Below are positions 53,636-61,895 of a stretch of DNA of 64,000 nt, piece after piece; position 1 is the stretch's first letter; every line of letters starts with the position of its first letter. The DNA is taken from contig NZ_JAIGNL010000002.1 in NCBI RefSeq assembly GCF_019711395.1, forward strand, positions 124,001 through 188,000, written 5' to 3'. The translations under genes and the position numbers were made by a program. The notes beneath the pieces were generated by a model, which worked only from the letters and a program-made list of their open reading frames with translations, did no database searches and was not told where the DNA came from. Source of the DNA: Qipengyuania xiapuensis (GTDB lineage: Bacteria; Pseudomonadota; Alphaproteobacteria; Sphingomonadales; Sphingomonadaceae).

Positions 53636-54016
53636 ATGCGTCGAATAGAGGCCCTGGTGTCGATCGGCCTGCTGGCCGCGGGTTGTCAGGCGAACAGTTC
53701 ATCGCTCGAGCAGGCGCCGCCCCTGCCCCCTCCGGCAGCGACGGCGGATACCGAAGTTCCCGTCTTCGTGACCGCGATCTGCGGCGATTGCCACGCGGTT
53801 ACAGAGGGTACGATCTCGCCCAATCCGCAGGCCCCCGGCTTCGCCGATATCGCCAATTCGCCGGGCCTGACTCGCGAAACGCTCGTCACCTTCCTCTCGG
53901 ACGCGCACAATTACCCGATGCAGATGGATGTCGATCTGGTGGAGGAAGATATCGAGGTGATCGCCGACTACATGATGACGCTGCAATCGGACGATTATCA
54001 CCGCACGCCAAGCTGA
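53636..54016 (+). CDS. c-type cytochrome lipoprotein
   Basis: A 126-residue predicted lipoprotein (lipobox LLAAGC, Cys17) with a proline-rich linker and one haem c site CGDCH (Cys49, Cys52, His53). A methionine in YPMQM (95 or 97) could be the sixth iron ligand. It should be a membrane-tethered periplasmic mono-haem electron carrier, but no partner oxidase or dehydrogenase is nearby. GAGGAG lies seven bases before the ATG. It is followed by the convergent zinc-ribbon gene. Confidence 0.8.
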   Translation: MRRIEALVSIGLLAAGCQANSSSLEQAPPLPPPAATADTEVPVFVTAICGDCHAVTEGTISPNPQAPGFADIANSPGLTRETLVTFLSDAHNYPMQMDVDLVEEDIEVIADYMMTLQSDDYHRTPS

Positions 54017-54048
54017 GGGTTACCTGACGCGAGCCCGCAGGCAGTCAA

Positions 54049-54360
54049 TTAGTGGCCCTCGATTTCCTCGAAATCCAGACCGCATCCGTGACAGATTTCC
54101 GGGGCTAATATTGGCGGCGCGATCGGCGAATATCCCAATGGGCGGCCGCAGCGTGGACATTTCACGCTCATGATCGACCAGATCAACCAGACAAACGCCA
54201 AGGCGGCCAGAGTGAGGAAAATCAGGAAATCCGCTTTCGAGCTCAGATCGAAAAGCCAGAGCAAGTACGGAAGAAGGAAGACAACGAAGAGGCATCCGCC
54301 GCAAGATGACAAGCGGCGGCGGTTGTATGTTTCACGAAGACCCTCGCGATCATCCTTCAT
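54049..54360 (-). CDS. Membrane protein with C-terminal zinc ribbon, unknown
   Basis: A 103-residue protein: a basic N-terminus, two predicted membrane helices (about 22-38 and 44-64) and a cytosolic zinc ribbon built from CPRCGRPLGY and CHGCGLDF. I recognise no named family. Base composition is visibly more AT-rich than in its neighbours, suggesting transfer or relaxed constraint. The ribosome site is weak. It lies 72 bases upstream of nothing on its own strand except the S24 repressor stop, so it may be monocistronic. Confidence 0.62.
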   Translation of the reverse strand: MKDDREGLRETYNRRRLSSCGGCLFVVFLLPYLLWLFDLSSKADFLIFLTLAALAFVWLIWSIMSVKCPRCGRPLGYSPIAPPILAPEICHGCGLDFEEIEGH

Positions 54361-54432
54361 GTCACTGCATGCCCCGCATCACTGCTCGCTCGCAGCGATC
54401 GGATCGGAAACTAATCGCGACTACCCAGCGCA

Positions 54433-55071
54433 TCATATCCTGCCCCCCTTCCAGACGACGCGGCCGATAACTTCGACTTCGCCACGCTCCAGTTCGATCG
54501 GCGCGTAGGCATCGTTCGCGCTGATCAGCGTGATGCGACCCGGCGCGCTTGCCTGGACCTGCTTCACATGGAGCGCATCGCCGATGCGGACCACGTGGAT
54601 GCCCTCGCCAGCCCGCTTGTGACGGTCGACGAAGATCTCGTCACCACTGCGCAGGGTCGGCTCCATGCTGTCACCCTCCACGCGGATCGCGGTGAGGTCC
54701 GCACCTTCCAGTCCCATCTCGCGCAGCCACCGCCGCGAGAAGCGGAACGCGTCGAAGGAAATTTCCTCTGCGGAGAAGGCGCCGGGTCCAGCCGAAGCAT
54801 CAAGAGCGAGCCTTGGGACGGCGACGAAATCACCCGATTCGCGGCTCGGCCTGAGGTCCGGATCGGCACCCAGTTCGACCTCGTCGACGCCGAAAAACTC
54901 GGCCAGCCGGCGGCGGTCTGCTTCTTCCAGCTTGCGCGGGGAGCCCTTGCGGACGAATTGCTGCAAGTAGCTGGGATTACGCCCCAACATCGACGAAAGC
55001 GAGGCGAGGCTCGTGCGACTTTTCTCGGTCAGTTCGACCAGTCGCGCGCGTTCCGGGGTCATCTCCGCCAT
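54433..55071 (-). CDS. LexA/CI-like S24 family transcriptional repressor
   Basis: A 212-residue repressor with an N-terminal helix-turn-helix (about 20-60: TSLASLSSMLGRNPSYLQQF) and a C-terminal S24 peptidase domain. The catalytic dyad is Ser135 (EGDSMEPTL) and Lys170 (LHVKQV). An Ala94-Gly95 pair 41 residues before the serine sits where LexA/CI proteins cleave themselves, so RecA-stimulated self-cleavage is possible. I chose the ATG at 55071, seven bases after AGGAG. It diverges from two small genes, with two palindromes between them. No phage genes are nearby. Confidence 0.88.
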   Translation of the reverse strand: MAEMTPERARLVELTEKSRTSLASLSSMLGRNPSYLQQFVRKGSPRKLEEADRRRLAEFFGVDEVELGADPDLRPSRESGDFVAVPRLALDASAGPGAFSAEEISFDAFRFSRRWLREMGLEGADLTAIRVEGDSMEPTLRSGDEIFVDRHKRAGEGIHVVRIGDALHVKQVQASAPGRITLISANDAYAPIELERGEVEVIGRVVWKGGRI

Positions 55072-55144
55072 GCCATCGCTCCTAATTCCGCCCCCTTCCC
55101 GACCGCCGATAACAGGTGGCGAAAGAGGACCCATGCGAGAAAAT

Positions 55145-55159
55145 TCCTATAGCATAGGA
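55145..55159. promoter_or_regulatory. Palindrome 1, candidate repressor operator
   Basis: A perfect palindrome TCCTAT-AGC-ATAGGA in the gap between the divergent S24 repressor and the 70-residue gene. With palindrome 2 (same TCCTA/TAGGA half-sites, centre about 20 bases away) it forms a likely tandem operator on one face of the DNA. Binding by the repressor is inferred from position. Confidence 0.55.
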
Positions 55160-55163
55160 TTTT

Positions 55164-55179
55164 TCCTAGACAAGTAGGA
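55164..55179. promoter_or_regulatory. Palindrome 2, candidate repressor operator
   Basis: The inverted repeat TCCTA-N6-TAGGA. It shares both half-sites with palindrome 1, but has a six-base instead of a five-base core between TCCTA and TAGGA. It is 71 bases before the ATG of the 70-residue gene, close to where that gene's promoter should be. Confidence 0.5.
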
Positions 55180-55250
55180 TTTGGAGTGGAACGAATCGGG
55201 AACGCAGCGAGCGATTCGCTGTTCGGAGTTAGCCACGGGGAGCACCAGAC

Positions 55251-55463
55251 ATGTTGATCCGCTCAATCGAGAAATTCCTCCGCGCGCACGACATGCCGCC
55301 GACCAAGTTCGGTCGCCTTGCAGCGCACGATCCGCGTTTCGTGCTCGACCTGCGCATGGGCCGCGAACCGCGCAGCGCGACCGAAGCGCGTATCCGCGGG
55401 TTCATGCAGGGCTTCGATGCCGCTGCCGGTCAGGGCATGAAGGAGGCGCTCGATGTCCAGTGA
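55251..55463 (+). CDS. Small helix-turn-helix-like protein
   Basis: A 70-residue protein, mostly helical and basic. The segment MPPTKFGRLAAHDPRFVLDL followed by RSATEARIRGFM resembles small DNA-binding proteins seen in sphingomonads, but I know of no function. ACGGGGAG lies nine bases before the ATG. It faces the S24 repressor across the twin palindromes and overlaps the next gene by 11 bases, so the two form an operon likely under that repressor. Confidence 0.72.
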   Translation: MLIRSIEKFLRAHDMPPTKFGRLAAHDPRFVLDLRMGREPRSATEARIRGFMQGFDAAAGQGMKEALDVQ

Positions 55464-55806
55464 GACCAAACCGCCCCGCCCTCCGCGCATCCGGCGTTCC
55501 GCAGGCGACAGGCTGCGGCAGGCGCTGATTGTCCTTGCGGAGCACCAGGGTCAGGTCATCACCCATTCCGAAAAGGCCTGGGCGAGCATCACCTTCGCCG
55601 GCACGCGCCACAGCCTCTCGCTGCTCTTCGCGGGCGAGGATGCGGTCGAGGCGGGCGAGCATTTCGTGGCCGCCCTGCCTGATCACGAATTCGCGATCCC
55701 CGGCCAGCTGGTCGCCGACGCGGGCATCGTCGAGGTAGAGCACCGCCTTTCGCCGAGCCCGCGAATGGTCGTGCAATGCGACCTGCTGCTGCTCGAGGAC
55801 GCGTAA
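55453..55806 (+). CDS. Unknown 117-residue protein paired with the small HTH-like gene
   Basis: A soluble protein with a basic, proline-rich N-terminus (about 1-20) and a compact domain that I do not recognise (about 20-117: a helix RLRQALIVLAEHQG, then beta-rich ITFAGTRHSLSLLFAG and the acidic EDAVEAGEHFVAAL). A strong AAGGAGG site lies inside the preceding coding sequence, six bases before its ATG, so translation is coupled. Its stop abuts the convergent dehydrogenase stop with no gap. Confidence 0.7.
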   Translation: MSSETKPPRPPRIRRSAGDRLRQALIVLAEHQGQVITHSEKAWASITFAGTRHSLSLLFAGEDAVEAGEHFVAALPDHEFAIPGQLVADAGIVEVEHRLSPSPRMVVQCDLLLLEDA

Positions 55807-56745
55807 TCAGTAGCCGGCGACGAGATCCATCTGCGGGCCGACCGGCTCACCCTTGTGCCAGCGCTCGAGATTCTCGACGAAACGGTCGGCGGACCGCATG
55901 AACATCTTGGTCTGCGCGCGGCCGGAAAGGTGCATGGTGACCTGCGCGTTTTCGAGGTCCCATAGCGGGTGATCCTCGGGCAGCGGCTCGGGATCGGTGA
56001 CGTCGAGCAGCGCGGCCTCGATCGTCTTGGCCTGCAGAGCCTCGACGAGATCGTCCTGCTTGACCACATCGCCGCGCGCGATGTTCACCAGCACCGCGTT
56101 TGGTCGCATGGCGGCAAGCTCGCTCGCTGCGATCATGTGGCGGGTCTCGTCGGTCGAGGGCACCGCGAGGATTACCCAGTCGAACTCACCCAGTTTCTCG
56201 CGCCATTCGCCGGGTCTGAGCGAACCTTCACCGTCCGAGCGGCGCACGGGCACGACGGTCATGTCGAAGGCTTCGAGCCGCGTCTTGATGAGCGAACCGA
56301 TCGCCCCGAGGCCGAGCAGAAGCACGCGCTCGCCCGAAAGCTCGCGCTTGCCCGGACTGTCGAGCAGCCATTCGTGCCGTTCCTGAGCGCGCACCACCTC
56401 GCGGTATCCCTTGGCATGGGCGAGCATCAGCATGACGACATATTCGGCGATGGTGATCGCGTTGATGCCGACGCCATTGGTCACGGTGACGCCGCGCTCC
56501 TGCAGCACGTCGAGCGGCAGGAAATCCAGGCCCGCATAGATCGAGTTCAGCCATTTGAGGTTGGTCGCGGCATTGGCGATCTCGATCATTGGGTCCTTGT
56601 CGTTCAAGTCGAACCAGCCGATCTCGGCCTCCGGCGCCATTTCCAGCGCCTGTTCCTTGGTCATGAACCACATGGGCTCGACCCAATCGGGCAGGCGCGG
56701 CTCCACCAGCGGGCGGATCAGGGCAGACATTACGGCTTTGGTCAT
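55807..56745 (-). CDS. D-2-hydroxyacid dehydrogenase family (NAD-binding)
   Basis: A 312-residue NAD(P)-dependent dehydrogenase of the D-isomer-specific group, probably interconverting a 2-oxoacid and its D-2-hydroxyacid. The Rossmann loop GLGAIGSLI is near residue 148. The catalytic-residue regions NIARGDVV and VTDPEPLPEDHPLW are present, and the histidine of the latter is the usual acid/base position. Substrate unknown. The ATG at 56745 follows GGAGAG. Divergent from the 2OG oxygenase gene, 14 bases away. Confidence 0.9.
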   Translation of the reverse strand: MTKAVMSALIRPLVEPRLPDWVEPMWFMTKEQALEMAPEAEIGWFDLNDKDPMIEIANAATNLKWLNSIYAGLDFLPLDVLQERGVTVTNGVGINAITIAEYVVMLMLAHAKGYREVVRAQERHEWLLDSPGKRELSGERVLLLGLGAIGSLIKTRLEAFDMTVVPVRRSDGEGSLRPGEWREKLGEFDWVILAVPSTDETRHMIAASELAAMRPNAVLVNIARGDVVKQDDLVEALQAKTIEAALLDVTDPEPLPEDHPLWDLENAQVTMHLSGRAQTKMFMRSADRFVENLERWHKGEPVGPQMDLVAGY

Positions 56746-56759
56746 CTAGCGTCTCTCCA

Positions 56760-57410
56760 ATGTCGCACAGTGACGAACCCGAAGCCGCGTCCAAGGTCAA
56801 GTCCGCGATCGCGGAGGCGCCGCTGCATGTCGCGGACGGTTTCATGGGAGAGGACTTCGCAGCCGACCTCTGCAGCTTCGCGGCGGCCAACGAGGCAGAG
56901 TTCAAGCGCGCGGTCGTCACGCGGCCCAATGTCGAGCGCGAGCTGGACCTGGCGACACGGCGCTCCTTCACCTTCGAGGGCGATCTCGGCGAGCTGGGCG
57001 ACCGCTTCCTTGAGCGCGTCCATGCAACGGGCCTGTTCGAGAAGCTCGCCATGGAACCGGTCGAAGACCCGCACCACGAATTCCTGCTGTCGGCACATCG
57101 CGACGGCGACCTCTTCACCCCGCACACCGATATCACGGTAAGCGATAACCGCAGTTTCCTCGGCTACGACCGGCTGGTGACGCTCACATATTACGCCCAT
57201 GTGCCCAGCGCACGCTTCGCGGGCGGCGAGCTGGTGATGCACGGCCTGTTCGGACGCGGCGAGCCGAGGGTCATCGAACCTGCGAACGACCGGCTCGTGG
57301 CATTCCCCAGCTTCGCACCGCACGAGGTGAGGAAGGTAGCGCAGCCCGGCGCGCCCTTTGCCGAAGCACGCTTTGCGCTGACCTGCTGGATCGGACGAAA
57401 GCTCGCCTAG
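56760..57410 (+). CDS. 2-oxoglutarate/Fe(II) oxygenase
   Basis: A 216-residue non-haem iron oxygenase. The iron triad looks like His122 and Asp124 (PHTDITV) plus His188 (FAPHEVRKV), and a basic residue for 2-oxoglutarate follows near Arg199 (EARFALTCW). The layout matches the prolyl-4-hydroxylase-like alpha-subunit group; the substrate is unknown. The stop shares a CTAG with the cysS stop on the other strand. Confidence 0.85.
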   Translation: MSHSDEPEAASKVKSAIAEAPLHVADGFMGEDFAADLCSFAAANEAEFKRAVVTRPNVERELDLATRRSFTFEGDLGELGDRFLERVHATGLFEKLAMEPVEDPHHEFLLSAHRDGDLFTPHTDITVSDNRSFLGYDRLVTLTYYAHVPSARFAGGELVMHGLFGRGEPRVIEPANDRLVAFPSFAPHEVRKVAQPGAPFAEARFALTCWIGRKLA

Positions 57411-58852
57411 AGCTTCCACTCCCAGCCGAGCGCATCGCCGTCCATTACCTCGACGCCCTTTGCGGCGAGGCTTTCGCGGATGGCGTCGCTGGTGGCGAAA
57501 TCCTTCGCGATGCGCGCTTCCTTGCGGCGGATAAGTTCGGCTTCGATCTCGGCCTCGGTGATTTCGGCGGACCTGGGCCGGATGCGCAGGTCTTCGCGAG
57601 AGAGGCCGAACAGGTCGAGGCCGAGGACGCGGTCCATCTCCTCGATCACAGCGCGCTTCACGCCGCCATCGACCTTCTTCACGGCGAGAGCCTCTTCGAG
57701 CGCAACCAGCGCGATCGGCGTGTTGAGATCGTCCGAGATCGCTTCCGCGAACTTCTCGCGCATCGGTGCGAACTTCTGGTGCGAGGGATCACCCGCCACT
57801 TCATCCTTCAGACGCTCGACCGCCATGACGATGCGCTTCAGGCGCGTGAGTGCCGCTTGGAGACCGTCCCAGCTGAATTCCAGCTCGCTGCGGTAATGCG
57901 CCTGCAGGCACATCATGCGGTAGGCGAGCGGGTGATAGCCCTTGTCGATCAACAATTGCAGGCGCAGGAACTCGCCCGCGCTCTTCGACATCTTGCCGCT
58001 GCGCTCGACGAGGAAGTTGTTGTGCATCCAGATGCGCGCACCGCTGTTCTCGGCGACGTCGAGGCCGTTGGTGCAGCAATGCGCCTGGTTCTGCGCGATC
58101 TCGTTCGGGTGGTGGATCTCGCGATGGTCGATCCCGCCGGTGTGAATGTCGAAGGGGAAGCCAAGAAGCTTTCCGCCCATGACCGAGCATTCGAGATGCC
58201 AGCCCGGCGCGCCTTTCCCCCAAGGCGAATCCCATTCCATCTGGCGTTTCTCGCCTGCAGGCGTCTTGCGCCAGATCGCGAAGTCGGCCGCATTGCGCTT
58301 GCCCTCGACCGTGTCGATGCGGCCCTCGCCTTCCTCGGTGACGGCGCGAGCGAGCTTGCCGTAATCTTCGATCGTCGAGACGTCGAAATAGAGCCCGCTT
58401 TCGAGCTCGTAGCAGTGCTTGTCCGCGATGCCTTTGGCGAAATCGATCATCTCGTCGATGTAATCGGTGGCAACCGACCACTTGGCAGGCTGGCGGATGT
58501 TCAGCGCCTTCACATCGGCCCAGTATGCCTCGGTATAGTGCTTCGCGATGTCCCAGATCGACTGCGCTTTCTCCGCAGCCATCTTCTCCATCTTGTCCTC
58601 GCCCGCATCGGCATCGTCGGTCAGGTGGCCGACATCCGTGATGTTGATGATGTGGGTGAGATCATACCCCTTCCAGCTGAGCGTCCGGCCCAGGATGTCG
58701 GCGAAGACATAGGCACGCATGTTGCCGATGTGGGGGTAGTTGTAGACCGTCGGGCCGCAGGTGTAGACGCGCGCCTCGCCCGGGTGGACGGGGGTGAAGG
58801 TCTCGATCTCGCGGGTGAGCGAGTTGAACAGCTTGAGCGGCGTTTCGGTCAT
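57407..58852 (-). CDS. cysS: Cysteinyl-tRNA synthetase
   Basis: Charges tRNA-Cys with cysteine. At 481 residues it is of normal class I CysRS length. The zinc-ligand Cys32 (TCGPTVYNYP), the HIGN ATP motif at 41-44 and the KMSKS loop (RSGKMSKSAGEF) are all in place, and the C-terminal DALR-like region and the tail GDALGWEWKL complete it. The ATG at 58852 is preferred over an upstream in-frame start in the 26-base gap after the nitroreductase stop. Confidence 0.96.
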   Translation of the reverse strand: MTETPLKLFNSLTREIETFTPVHPGEARVYTCGPTVYNYPHIGNMRAYVFADILGRTLSWKGYDLTHIINITDVGHLTDDADAGEDKMEKMAAEKAQSIWDIAKHYTEAYWADVKALNIRQPAKWSVATDYIDEMIDFAKGIADKHCYELESGLYFDVSTIEDYGKLARAVTEEGEGRIDTVEGKRNAADFAIWRKTPAGEKRQMEWDSPWGKGAPGWHLECSVMGGKLLGFPFDIHTGGIDHREIHHPNEIAQNQAHCCTNGLDVAENSGARIWMHNNFLVERSGKMSKSAGEFLRLQLLIDKGYHPLAYRMMCLQAHYRSELEFSWDGLQAALTRLKRIVMAVERLKDEVAGDPSHQKFAPMREKFAEAISDDLNTPIALVALEEALAVKKVDGGVKRAVIEEMDRVLGLDLFGLSREDLRIRPRSAEITEAEIEAELIRRKEARIAKDFATSDAIRESLAAKGVEVMDGDALGWEWKL

Positions 58853-58878
58853 GCGCAGGCCATTAGGTGGCGGCGGAC

Positions 58879-59553
58879 CTACTGCCAACCCTCCCAGCGC
58901 ACGGATTCGTCCAGCCCTGCGCGTTTCACATCGAACTGGTTCACCGGCGCATCCGGATCGCGGTAGCCGATGGCCATGCCGCAGAAGAAGATGTGGTCAT
59001 CGGGAATGTCGACCATTTCGCGCACCTGCGGGCTGTAGGCGGCCCAGGCTTCCTGTGCGCAGCTATCGAGACCTTCTTCGCGCAGCAGCAGCATGATGGT
59101 CTGCAGCCACATGCCGATATCGCTCCACTGCGGCGGGCCCATGTATTTCGGCGTGTGGACCAGCATCAGCACCGGCGCCCCGAAGGCGCGGAAGTTCTGC
59201 GCGAACCACATCAGGCGCTTGGCCTTGTCCTCACGCGTGATGCCGAGCGAGGCATACATGTCCTCGCCCACGCCGAAGCGGCGCTCCTCGTAAACCCCGT
59301 CGAGGCCCTTGGGATAGATATCGTACTCAGGCTTGAGCGCCGCGCGGCCCTTGGGAAATTCCTGCGCCACCCGGTCGAACAGCGCCTGCATCGGATCGCC
59401 GGTGAGGATGACGGCATTCCACGGCTGGACATTGCCGCCCGAAGGCGAACGCTGCGCCTTTTCGAGCACGCGGGTGAGGATCTCGCGGTCGACCGGCTGA
59501 TCGGTGAAGGCGCGGACGGAGCGGCGGGACTGGACGGCTTCTGTGGGGGTCAT
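58879..59553 (-). CDS. Nitroreductase family protein
   Basis: A 224-residue FMN-dependent reductase. The opening RRSVRAFTDQPVDREIL and SPSGGNVQPWNAVIL bind the flavin phosphate; the closing FCGMAIGYRDPDAPVN is the usual C-terminal block. It lacks a predicted signal. Possible substrates are nitroaromatics, quinones or unknown physiological compounds. It lies between the lipoprotein gene (three bases upstream) and cysS (26 bases downstream). Confidence 0.9.
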   Translation of the reverse strand: MTPTEAVQSRRSVRAFTDQPVDREILTRVLEKAQRSPSGGNVQPWNAVILTGDPMQALFDRVAQEFPKGRAALKPEYDIYPKGLDGVYEERRFGVGEDMYASLGITREDKAKRLMWFAQNFRAFGAPVLMLVHTPKYMGPPQWSDIGMWLQTIMLLLREEGLDSCAQEAWAAYSPQVREMVDIPDDHIFFCGMAIGYRDPDAPVNQFDVKRAGLDESVRWEGWQ

Positions 59554-59556
59554 TTT

Positions 59557-60060
59557 CTAGTCTTCAACATCGGAGTTTTCCCTCAACCACTGCTCTTCAG
59601 CTTCCATTTCAGCCTCCCATTCGGCGATGGCTGCTTGCCTCAGGCTCGCCAGAGTTTCGCCTTCCGAAGGTCGAAGATAAGGTTCGGGTCGAACTACACC
59701 CGGCGCACATTTCTTTGCTTTTTCCGGCTCGGCCAACCGGAGAATGTTGTATTCCCCGAGAGTGTTTTCTCGAAGAAACCAAGTAAGGGTTTTATCGACA
59801 TAACGGGAGTGAAGTACGGCAAGCGCTGAAATTTCTGGGTCATTCATCCGGCCGTCAATCACTCGTGCCACTTCCAAGTCCACGAACCACGGCCAGCTTA
59901 TGACTATATAGTTGGGATCATTCGGAAATGGCGTAGGAAATTGGCCGATTGCCTTCGCTCGGACCTTCAAATCATAGCAATCTGTTTCGTTGACGCTCGT
60001 TGGTGTGGTCGCACATCCGCTCAAGGCCGCGATTACAATAGCCAAGAGCGCTGTCCGCAT
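59557..60060 (-). CDS. Lipoprotein, unknown, less GC-rich than neighbours
   Basis: A 167-residue predicted lipoprotein (LSGCATT lipobox, Cys about 16). The mature part has no recognised domain; it is aromatic-rich in the middle (ISWPWFVDLE) and acidic and helical at the end (EWEAEMEAEEQWLREN). The ATG overlaps the cobT stop by one base (TGATG). Base use is visibly more AT-rich than in cobT and the nitroreductase gene, so it may have been inserted into this run. Confidence 0.68.
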   Translation of the reverse strand: MRTALLAIVIAALSGCATTPTSVNETDCYDLKVRAKAIGQFPTPFPNDPNYIVISWPWFVDLEVARVIDGRMNDPEISALAVLHSRYVDKTLTWFLRENTLGEYNILRLAEPEKAKKCAPGVVRPEPYLRPSEGETLASLRQAAIAEWEAEMEAEEQWLRENSDVED

Positions 60061-61886
60061 CACCCCTCCACCTCGAACAATCCTGCAAGCTGCTCGATAA
60101 TCGTGCCGCCGAGCTGTTCGACATCCATGATGGTCACCGAGCGCTTGTAGTAGCGGGTCACGTCATGGCCGATGCCGATGGCGGCGAGCTGGACGGGGCT
60201 TTGCTTCTCGATCCACTCGATCACCTTGCGCAGGTGCCCTTCGAGATAGCCCGCCTGGTTCACGCTCAACGTGCTGTCGTCGACCGGTGCGCCGTCCGAG
60301 ATTACCAGCAGGATGCGGCGGTCTTCGGGCCGGGCAAGCAGGCGCGTGTGCGCCCAGAGCAGCGCCTCGCCGTCGATGTTTTCCTTGAGCAGCCCCTCGC
60401 GCATCATCAGGCCGAGATTGCGGCGCGCGCGGCGCCATGGCTCGTCGGCTTTCTTGTAGACGATGTGGCGCAAGTCGTTGAGGCGGCCCGGATCTGCGGG
60501 GCGACCGTCGGCGAGCCACTTCTCGCGGCTCTGCCCGCCCTTCCATGCGCGGGTGGTGAAGCCGAGAATCTCCGTCTTCACGCCGCAGCGCTCTAGCGTG
60601 CGGGCCATGATGTCGGCGCTGATCGCGGCGATGGAGATCGGCCGCCCGCGCATCGAGCCCGAATTGTCGATCAGCAGCGTGACGACCGTGTCCTTGAACT
60701 CGGTATCGCGCTCCATCTTGTAGGACAGCGCATGGCCGGGGCTGACGACCACGCGGGTAAGGCGCGCAGCATCCAGCAAGCCCTCTTCCTGGTCGAAATC
60801 CCAGCTGCGGTTCTGCTGCGCCATCAGGCGGCGCTGGAGGCGGTTGGCGAGCCGTGTGACGATGCCCTGCAGGCCCGCCAGCTGGCTGTCGAGATAGGCG
60901 CGCAGCCGGTCCAGTTCCTCGTGATCGCACAGCTCGGGGGCTTCGATCACCTCGTCGAATTTGTCGGTATAGGCCTTGTAATCGAACTCTTCGGGCAAGT
61001 CGGTCCAGGGGCGGTTCGGGCGGACGGGCTGCATGCCCTCGCCGTCCTCGTCCGAAGGATCGCCGTCGGACATTTCCTGCTCGCCCTCGACCTCCTGCTC
61101 GGCATCGCCATCGGCCTCGCCATCGACGACTTCGCCGCGAGCATCGCTTTCCTGCGGCTGCGCGTCGCCCTGGTCTTCCTCGTCAGTGTCCTGATCGTCC
61201 TCGGGCGTATCGCCTTCCTCGTCCTCGCCGTCTTCCTTGCCCTCGTCCTCGGGCGTATCGGGCAGCGTGAGTTCGAGATGCCGGAGCATGTCGAGCGTCA
61301 GGTCCTGGAAAGCGCGCTGGTCGTCGAGCGCACCTGCGAGATCGTCCATGTCGGTGCCGATGCGCGACATGATTTCCTCACGCACCATGTCGACACCGGG
61401 CTTGGCGCGGTCGGGAATTTCCTCGCCCGTCAACGCTTCGCGCAGCATGAGCGAGAGCGCGGTCGGGAGCGGCACATCATTGGCGGTTTCCGCACGCCCG
61501 ATCGGATCGGAGGCGGTGCGAAGCTCGACTGCAGCGTCGAGGTTGCCTTTCATGCCCGAATAATTGTTCGAACCCAGCGCCTCGTATCGCGTGCGTTCGA
61601 TCGCATCGTAGCAGGCGCGCGCGATCGGTTCGGGCGGCGCGCCCTTAGCGTGCATTGCCTCGTTATGATGACGCAGCTTGAGCGCGAAACTGTCGGCGAA
61701 ACCGCGCGCTTCGCGGGCCTGGTCCTCGGGCAGGTTGCGCCCGGGCAGCGGAACGCGGAAGTTCTTGCCCGACTGGCTCGGGCTGTCCGCGCTCCACGCG
61801 ACCTCGACCTCCGGCTCGCGCGCGATGGCGCGCGCCGTACCGGTCAGCGCCTGCTTGAAGAGATCGAGGGGAGTCTGGTCTGCCAC
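60060..61886 (-). CDS. cobT: Aerobic cobaltochelatase CobT-type subunit
   Basis: A 608-residue protein. In the aerobic B12 pathway CobT works with CobS and CobN to insert cobalt into hydrogenobyrinic acid a,c-diamide. The N-terminal helical part (to about 210), a long Asp/Glu-rich stretch at about 215-290 and a C-terminal VWA domain with [16 protein letters not shown] are the CobT layout. The start is a GTG. The usual partner cobS is not next to it: the upstream gene is fsa, ending nine bases away. No other cobalamin genes are seen, so cobS and cobN must be elsewhere or the protein has another MoxR-partner role. Confidence 0.88.
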   Translation of the reverse strand: MADQTPLDLFKQALTGTARAIAREPEVEVAWSADSPSQSGKNFRVPLPGRNLPEDQAREARGFADSFALKLRHHNEAMHAKGAPPEPIARACYDAIERTRYEALGSNNYSGMKGNLDAAVELRTASDPIGRAETANDVPLPTALSLMLREALTGEEIPDRAKPGVDMVREEIMSRIGTDMDDLAGALDDQRAFQDLTLDMLRHLELTLPDTPEDEGKEDGEDEEGDTPEDDQDTDEEDQGDAQPQESDARGEVVDGEADGDAEQEVEGEQEMSDGDPSDEDGEGMQPVRPNRPWTDLPEEFDYKAYTDKFDEVIEAPELCDHEELDRLRAYLDSQLAGLQGIVTRLANRLQRRLMAQQNRSWDFDQEEGLLDAARLTRVVVSPGHALSYKMERDTEFKDTVVTLLIDNSGSMRGRPISIAAISADIMARTLERCGVKTEILGFTTRAWKGGQSREKWLADGRPADPGRLNDLRHIVYKKADEPWRRARRNLGLMMREGLLKENIDGEALLWAHTRLLARPEDRRILLVISDGAPVDDSTLSVNQAGYLEGHLRKVIEWIEKQSPVQLAAIGIGHDVTRYYKRSVTIMDVEQLGGTIIEQLAGLFEVEG

Positions 61887-61895
61887 GCGGCCTAA

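Noticed and set aside
54433..55806. A prophage remnant, suggested by the S24 repressor
   Set aside because: No integrase, excisionase, replication or structural phage genes and no attachment-site repeats flank it.
59554..61886. Cobalamin biosynthesis cluster around cobT
   Set aside because: None of the neighbouring genes belongs to the B12 pathway.
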